From: Campylobacter concisus UNSWCS
GTDB taxonomy: Bacteria > Campylobacterota > Campylobacteria > Campylobacterales > Campylobacteraceae
Assembly: GCF_000466685.1 (NCBI RefSeq)
Contig: NZ_ANNG01000030.1
Coordinates: forward strand, 19,678 to 83,677
DNA length: 64,000 nt
Reading direction: 5' to 3'
This document shows, in pieces, positions 61,692 through 64,000 of the stretch. The position numbers and the translations under genes are program-made. Below the pieces are notes generated by a model. The model worked only from the letters and a program-made list of their open reading frames with translations, was not told where the DNA came from and ran no database searches. Every line of letters starts with the position of its first letter. Position 1 is the stretch's first letter.

Positions 61692-62177
61692 TTAGTTCAT
61701 CTTCGCTTTTGCGTACTCGATAAGGCCGCCAGCGTTTAAAAGCTCTTGCATAAATGGCGGGATAGCGTTAAATTTATACTCTTTTTTTGTGATTTCATCT
61801 ACGATGACGCCGTTATCTACGTCGATCTTTAGCGTGTCGCCCTCGTTTATCTCATCAGTCTCTTTTATCTCAAGTATCAAAAGCCCTGTATTAAAGCTGT
61901 TTCTATAAAAAATCCTCGCAAAGCTCTTAGCCACAACAGCTGCTATGCCAGCCTCTTTTAGCGCTAATGGGGCGTGCTCTCTTGAGCTGCCGCAGCCAAA
62001 ATTTTCGCCAGCTACGATGATGTCGCCTTTTGCTATTTTTGAGCTAAATTTAGGATCGGCGTCTTCCATGATGTGTTTTGCTAGCTCTTTTTCGTCTGAA
62101 GTGTTTAAATATCTTGCGGCGATGATGATGTCAGTGTCGATATTATCACCAAATTTCCAAACTTTGCCTTCTTTCAT
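61692..62177 (-). CDS. leuD: 3-isopropylmalate dehydratase small subunit
   Basis: The 161-aa swivel domain of isopropylmalate isomerase; it pairs with LeuC, which holds the iron-sulfur cluster. FGDNIDTDIIIAARYL (residues 9-24) and FGCGSSREHAPLALKEAGI (about 60-78) are the family signatures; the short form without insertions belongs to the archaeal-type LeuD class. AAAGGT precedes the ATG. It heads the leuD-leuB-TPR-coiled coil-cca unit. Confidence 0.95.
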   Translation of the reverse strand: MKEGKVWKFGDNIDTDIIIAARYLNTSDEKELAKHIMEDADPKFSSKIAKGDIIVAGENFGCGSSREHAPLALKEAGIAAVVAKSFARIFYRNSFNTGLLILEIKETDEINEGDTLKIDVDNGVIVDEITKKEYKFNAIPPFMQELLNAGGLIEYAKAKMN

Positions 62178-62207
62178 TTTTAACCTTTAGTTTTATAAAT
62201 TTGGGCT

Positions 62208-62222
62208 GATTTTAACCAAAAG
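62208..62222 (-). promoter_or_regulatory. Extended -10 promoter for leuD
   Basis: Minus-strand CTTTTGGTTAAAATC, one base different from the recurrent promoter word; -10 TAAAAT at 62209-62214. Confidence 0.55.
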
Positions 62223-62257
62223 AAGCTAAATAAATAATCAAAAGCGCTATTGCAAGC

Positions 62258-62289
62258 TAAATTTAGCGGCATTTAAACCGCTAAATTTA
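62258..62289 (-). terminator. Hairpin after the flavoprotein gene
   Basis: TAAATTTAGCGG and CCGCTAAATTTA form a perfect 12-bp stem with an 8-nt loop, 13 nt past the flavoprotein stop. No U-tract follows, so it may act as a weak terminator or RNA stabiliser. Confidence 0.5.
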
Positions 62290-62301
62290 AGTAAAAATAA
62301 A

Positions 62302-63849
62302 TTAGATATTCTCTCCAGCAACCATACCAAATACCATACAATCAGCCATGCTCATCGTACCAAGACGGCTTGCTCCATGCACGCCACCAGTGATCTCGCC
62401 AGCTGCGTAAAGACCTGCGATAGGCTCGTGAGTAGTTGCGCTTATGACTTGCGCTTTTGTATTTATCTCGACGCCACCCATGCAGTAAAGGATCTTTGGC
62501 GTAGTCTCACTCGCGTAAAATGGCGCTTTTGTAATGCCAATGCCATTTACATCAGCTTTTGTCAAAGGTTTGCCAAACTCAGGGTCTTTTTCATTTTTGA
62601 CATATTCGTTGAAATTTTTAATAGTCTCCAAAAATGGCTCAAGTGGGATATTATAAGCTTTTGCAAGCTCTTCAAGTGTGTTAAATTTCTTTATAGAGCC
62701 CTCTTCAACGCCCTTTTTTGTATAAGCGATATTGTTTGCATCAACGGCTGCTTGATCGCAGATATTTACTGGATAGTTGTCATTTTTATCGCTTTGCGCC
62801 ATGCAAGCAAAGATCGCATCGCTCTTTACCTTGCGGCCTGCATGCTCGTTCATAAAGCGTTTGCCTGTTTTTGGATTGACGCTTAAGCCGTAGTCATTTG
62901 CACAGTGATTTGTAAAAAGTGCAGATGTGCCAAAGCCTCTTTCAGTTGGATTTGTATATGGATTTAGCTGGATCCAGCTAAGTTGGATAGGGTTTGCTCC
63001 AAGCTTCATCGCAGCTACTAGCGCTCCAGAGGTTGCACCTGGCTGGCTAACTGTCTCGATATTGTCTTTTAGATACGGCACTTGCTGCATCCTAAACCAC
63101 TTATCAGAGCTAAAACCTCCTGCTGCTAGGATGACGCCATCTTTTGCTTTAAAGCATTTTGGCGTGCCGGTTTTATTCTCTTTATCGTCGTTTGCGAGCT
63201 GATGATCAAACCTATAATCCTCCCTGCATTTTATGCCAACAACCCTGCCATTTTCATCGATGATAAAATCATCAAATTTAGTCCTTCTTTTTGTCACGGC
63301 ATTTGGATTTTTATCGATCGCATCGTGCATAGGCAAAACATATCCCGCGCCACTTGTGTTTTTAGACTGAACAGCACGTTTTATAGAGTGACCGCTCGCT
63401 GAGATCACCTTGCCAGTAAATTCAACGCCAAGTGTTTTTAGGTATTCAAAAGCGTCATTTGCACGGTCATAGATAACCTCAAGCAGATCGACATGGTTTA
63501 AATTTTGACCATCTTTTAGGCAGTCAGCGATAAAAGCCTCTTTGCTATCTTTTATGCCTGCTGCTTTTTGAAATTCATTATTTGGGACAGCCATATTGCC
63601 AGCATTTATGACTGAGTTGCCGCCGCTTCGTCCCATTTTCTCGATCATTAGCACTTTTTTGCCGCGTTTTAGCGCTTGCAAAGTAGCCATCGAGCCTGCA
63701 AAGCCTGTGCCTATGACGATGACGTCATACTCTTCGTCAAATTTAATATCTTTTGCCTCTAAAACTCCAGCATTTGCACTGCTAGCAGCAAGTGCCAATG
63801 CGCCAGTAGCACCCATTTTCATAAAATTTCGCCTAGAAATTTCTCTCAT
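62302..63849 (-). CDS. Tat-exported flavocytochrome-c type flavoprotein reductase subunit
   Basis: A 515-aa periplasmic FAD protein of the fumarate reductase superfamily. The N-terminus SRRNFMKMGATGALALAA is a Tat signal (residues 5-22), which suits export of a folded flavoprotein. VIVIGTGFAGSMAT (about 45) binds FAD, and the C-terminal AAGEITGGVHGASRLGTMS motif carries the catalytic arginine region. It lacks the N-terminal haem domain of flavocytochrome c, so a separate c-type cytochrome should deliver electrons; none is adjacent on the left. Fumarate, methacrylate, urocanate or crotonate-type acceptors are possible; specificity cannot be read here. Confidence 0.88.
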   Translation of the reverse strand: MREISRRNFMKMGATGALALAASSANAGVLEAKDIKFDEEYDVIVIGTGFAGSMATLQALKRGKKVLMIEKMGRSGGNSVINAGNMAVPNNEFQKAAGIKDSKEAFIADCLKDGQNLNHVDLLEVIYDRANDAFEYLKTLGVEFTGKVISASGHSIKRAVQSKNTSGAGYVLPMHDAIDKNPNAVTKRRTKFDDFIIDENGRVVGIKCREDYRFDHQLANDDKENKTGTPKCFKAKDGVILAAGGFSSDKWFRMQQVPYLKDNIETVSQPGATSGALVAAMKLGANPIQLSWIQLNPYTNPTERGFGTSALFTNHCANDYGLSVNPKTGKRFMNEHAGRKVKSDAIFACMAQSDKNDNYPVNICDQAAVDANNIAYTKKGVEEGSIKKFNTLEELAKAYNIPLEPFLETIKNFNEYVKNEKDPEFGKPLTKADVNGIGITKAPFYASETTPKILYCMGGVEINTKAQVISATTHEPIAGLYAAGEITGGVHGASRLGTMSMADCMVFGMVAGENI

Positions 63850-63881
63850 TGTTTGCTCCTTTTTTAAATTTCTTGGCGTAA

Positions 63882-63887
63882 ATTATA
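63882..63887 (-). promoter_or_regulatory. -10 box for the flavoprotein gene
   Basis: Minus-strand TATAAT within GACGTATAATTTACGCC; AAAGGAGCAAACA follows as the ribosome binding site at normal distance from the ATG. Confidence 0.65.
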
Positions 63888-63926
63888 CGTCAATTACGCA
63901 TAAAATAAAACTTAATTATCCGCGCG

Positions 63927-63964
63927 CATTTAAAATGAGAGTATTTTACATTTAAAATGAGAGT
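63927..63964 (+). repeat. Two 16-bp direct repeats upstream of the flavoprotein promoter
   Basis: CATTTAAAATGAGAGT occurs at 63927-63942 and 63949-63964, a 22-bp period, or about two helical turns. It starts about 40 bp upstream of the -10 box, where OmpR-type or other activators usually bind. It may serve genes on either side of the window edge. Confidence 0.6.
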
Positions 63965-64000
63965 GGAATAAGGATAAAATTTGGTTTACTATCATTTTAA

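Noticed and set aside
1..64000. tRNA, rRNA, tmRNA, CRISPR array, insertion sequence or prophage
   Set aside because: I saw no cloverleaf-like T-loop words, no repeat-spacer pattern and no transposase or integrase frame. A covariance-model scan would be decisive, for example for a tRNA or small RNA in 9224-10247.

Overview
The window is AT-rich and almost fully coding, and every recognisable gene points to a Campylobacterota chromosome, most likely a non-jejuni Campylobacter such as C. concisus. The clues are the Campylobacter-type gene blocks, extended -10 promoters without a clear -35 box, a sigma-54 flagellar promoter, cysteine-rich Sel1-repeat lipoproteins and frequent AAATTT words. I saw no tRNA, rRNA, CRISPR array, insertion sequence or prophage. 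From memory, three long blocks follow C. jejuni gene order: the heptose block with its cytochrome c, the mfd-to-thioredoxin block, and the hemH/alaS/maf/pbpA and flgBC-fliE-pbpB blocks.

Layout. 1-1223: tail of a pilus or transformation-like PilN/PilO pair, then a response-regulator DNA-binding domain without a receiver. 1268-4857: three Sel1-repeat lipoproteins around an RclA-like flavoprotein and a small unknown gene. 4879-9223: release factor 2 (minus strand), then panC-rimO-tilS. 9224-10247: about 1 kb without a convincing gene, with AAATTT tracts spaced near whole helical turns and an old 54-bp duplication. 10248-14101: sedoheptulose-to-ADP-heptose operon gmhB-hldD-hldE-gmhA plus an SseB-like gene, divergent from a cytochrome c553. 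14521-16798: a membrane-anchored nuclease-like protein, then cysE and cysK. 16892-30189: a long minus-strand run (MagIII-like glycosylase, DUF815 ATPase, mfd, folC, diguanylate cyclase, lptE, leuS, secF, secD, yajC).

30162-44585: lnt (divergent from yajC), metK (minus strand), sstT, pepF, a UvrD-type helicase, truB-csrA-ispE-smpB, a thioredoxin-like lipoprotein, then flgB-flgC-fliE and a septal PBP. 44674-47011 (minus strand): a small gene behind its own sigma-54 promoter, hemH and a Gfo/Idh oxidoreductase. 47176-54670: alaS, a membrane protein, maf, pbpA, a ComEA-like protein and a phosphoethanolamine transferase gene (eptC-like) whose frame is broken. 54712-63849 (minus strand): glyS, a 51-aa membrane protein, a secreted nuclease, trmL, cca, two small genes, leuB, leuD and a Tat-exported flavoprotein reductase subunit.

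The genes serve mainly envelope building (heptose, LptE, Lnt, Sec, PBPs, EptC), translation (LeuS, AlaS, GlyS, RF2, TilS, RimO, TruB, SmpB, Cca), motility (FlgB, FlgC, FliE, CsrA) and respiration (cytochrome c553, periplasmic flavoprotein). The most unusual observations are the helically phased AAATTT region, the broken eptC gene with an occluding leader hairpin, the sigma-54-driven unknown gene, the membrane-anchored nuclease-like protein, and the predicted leaderless gmhB transcript.
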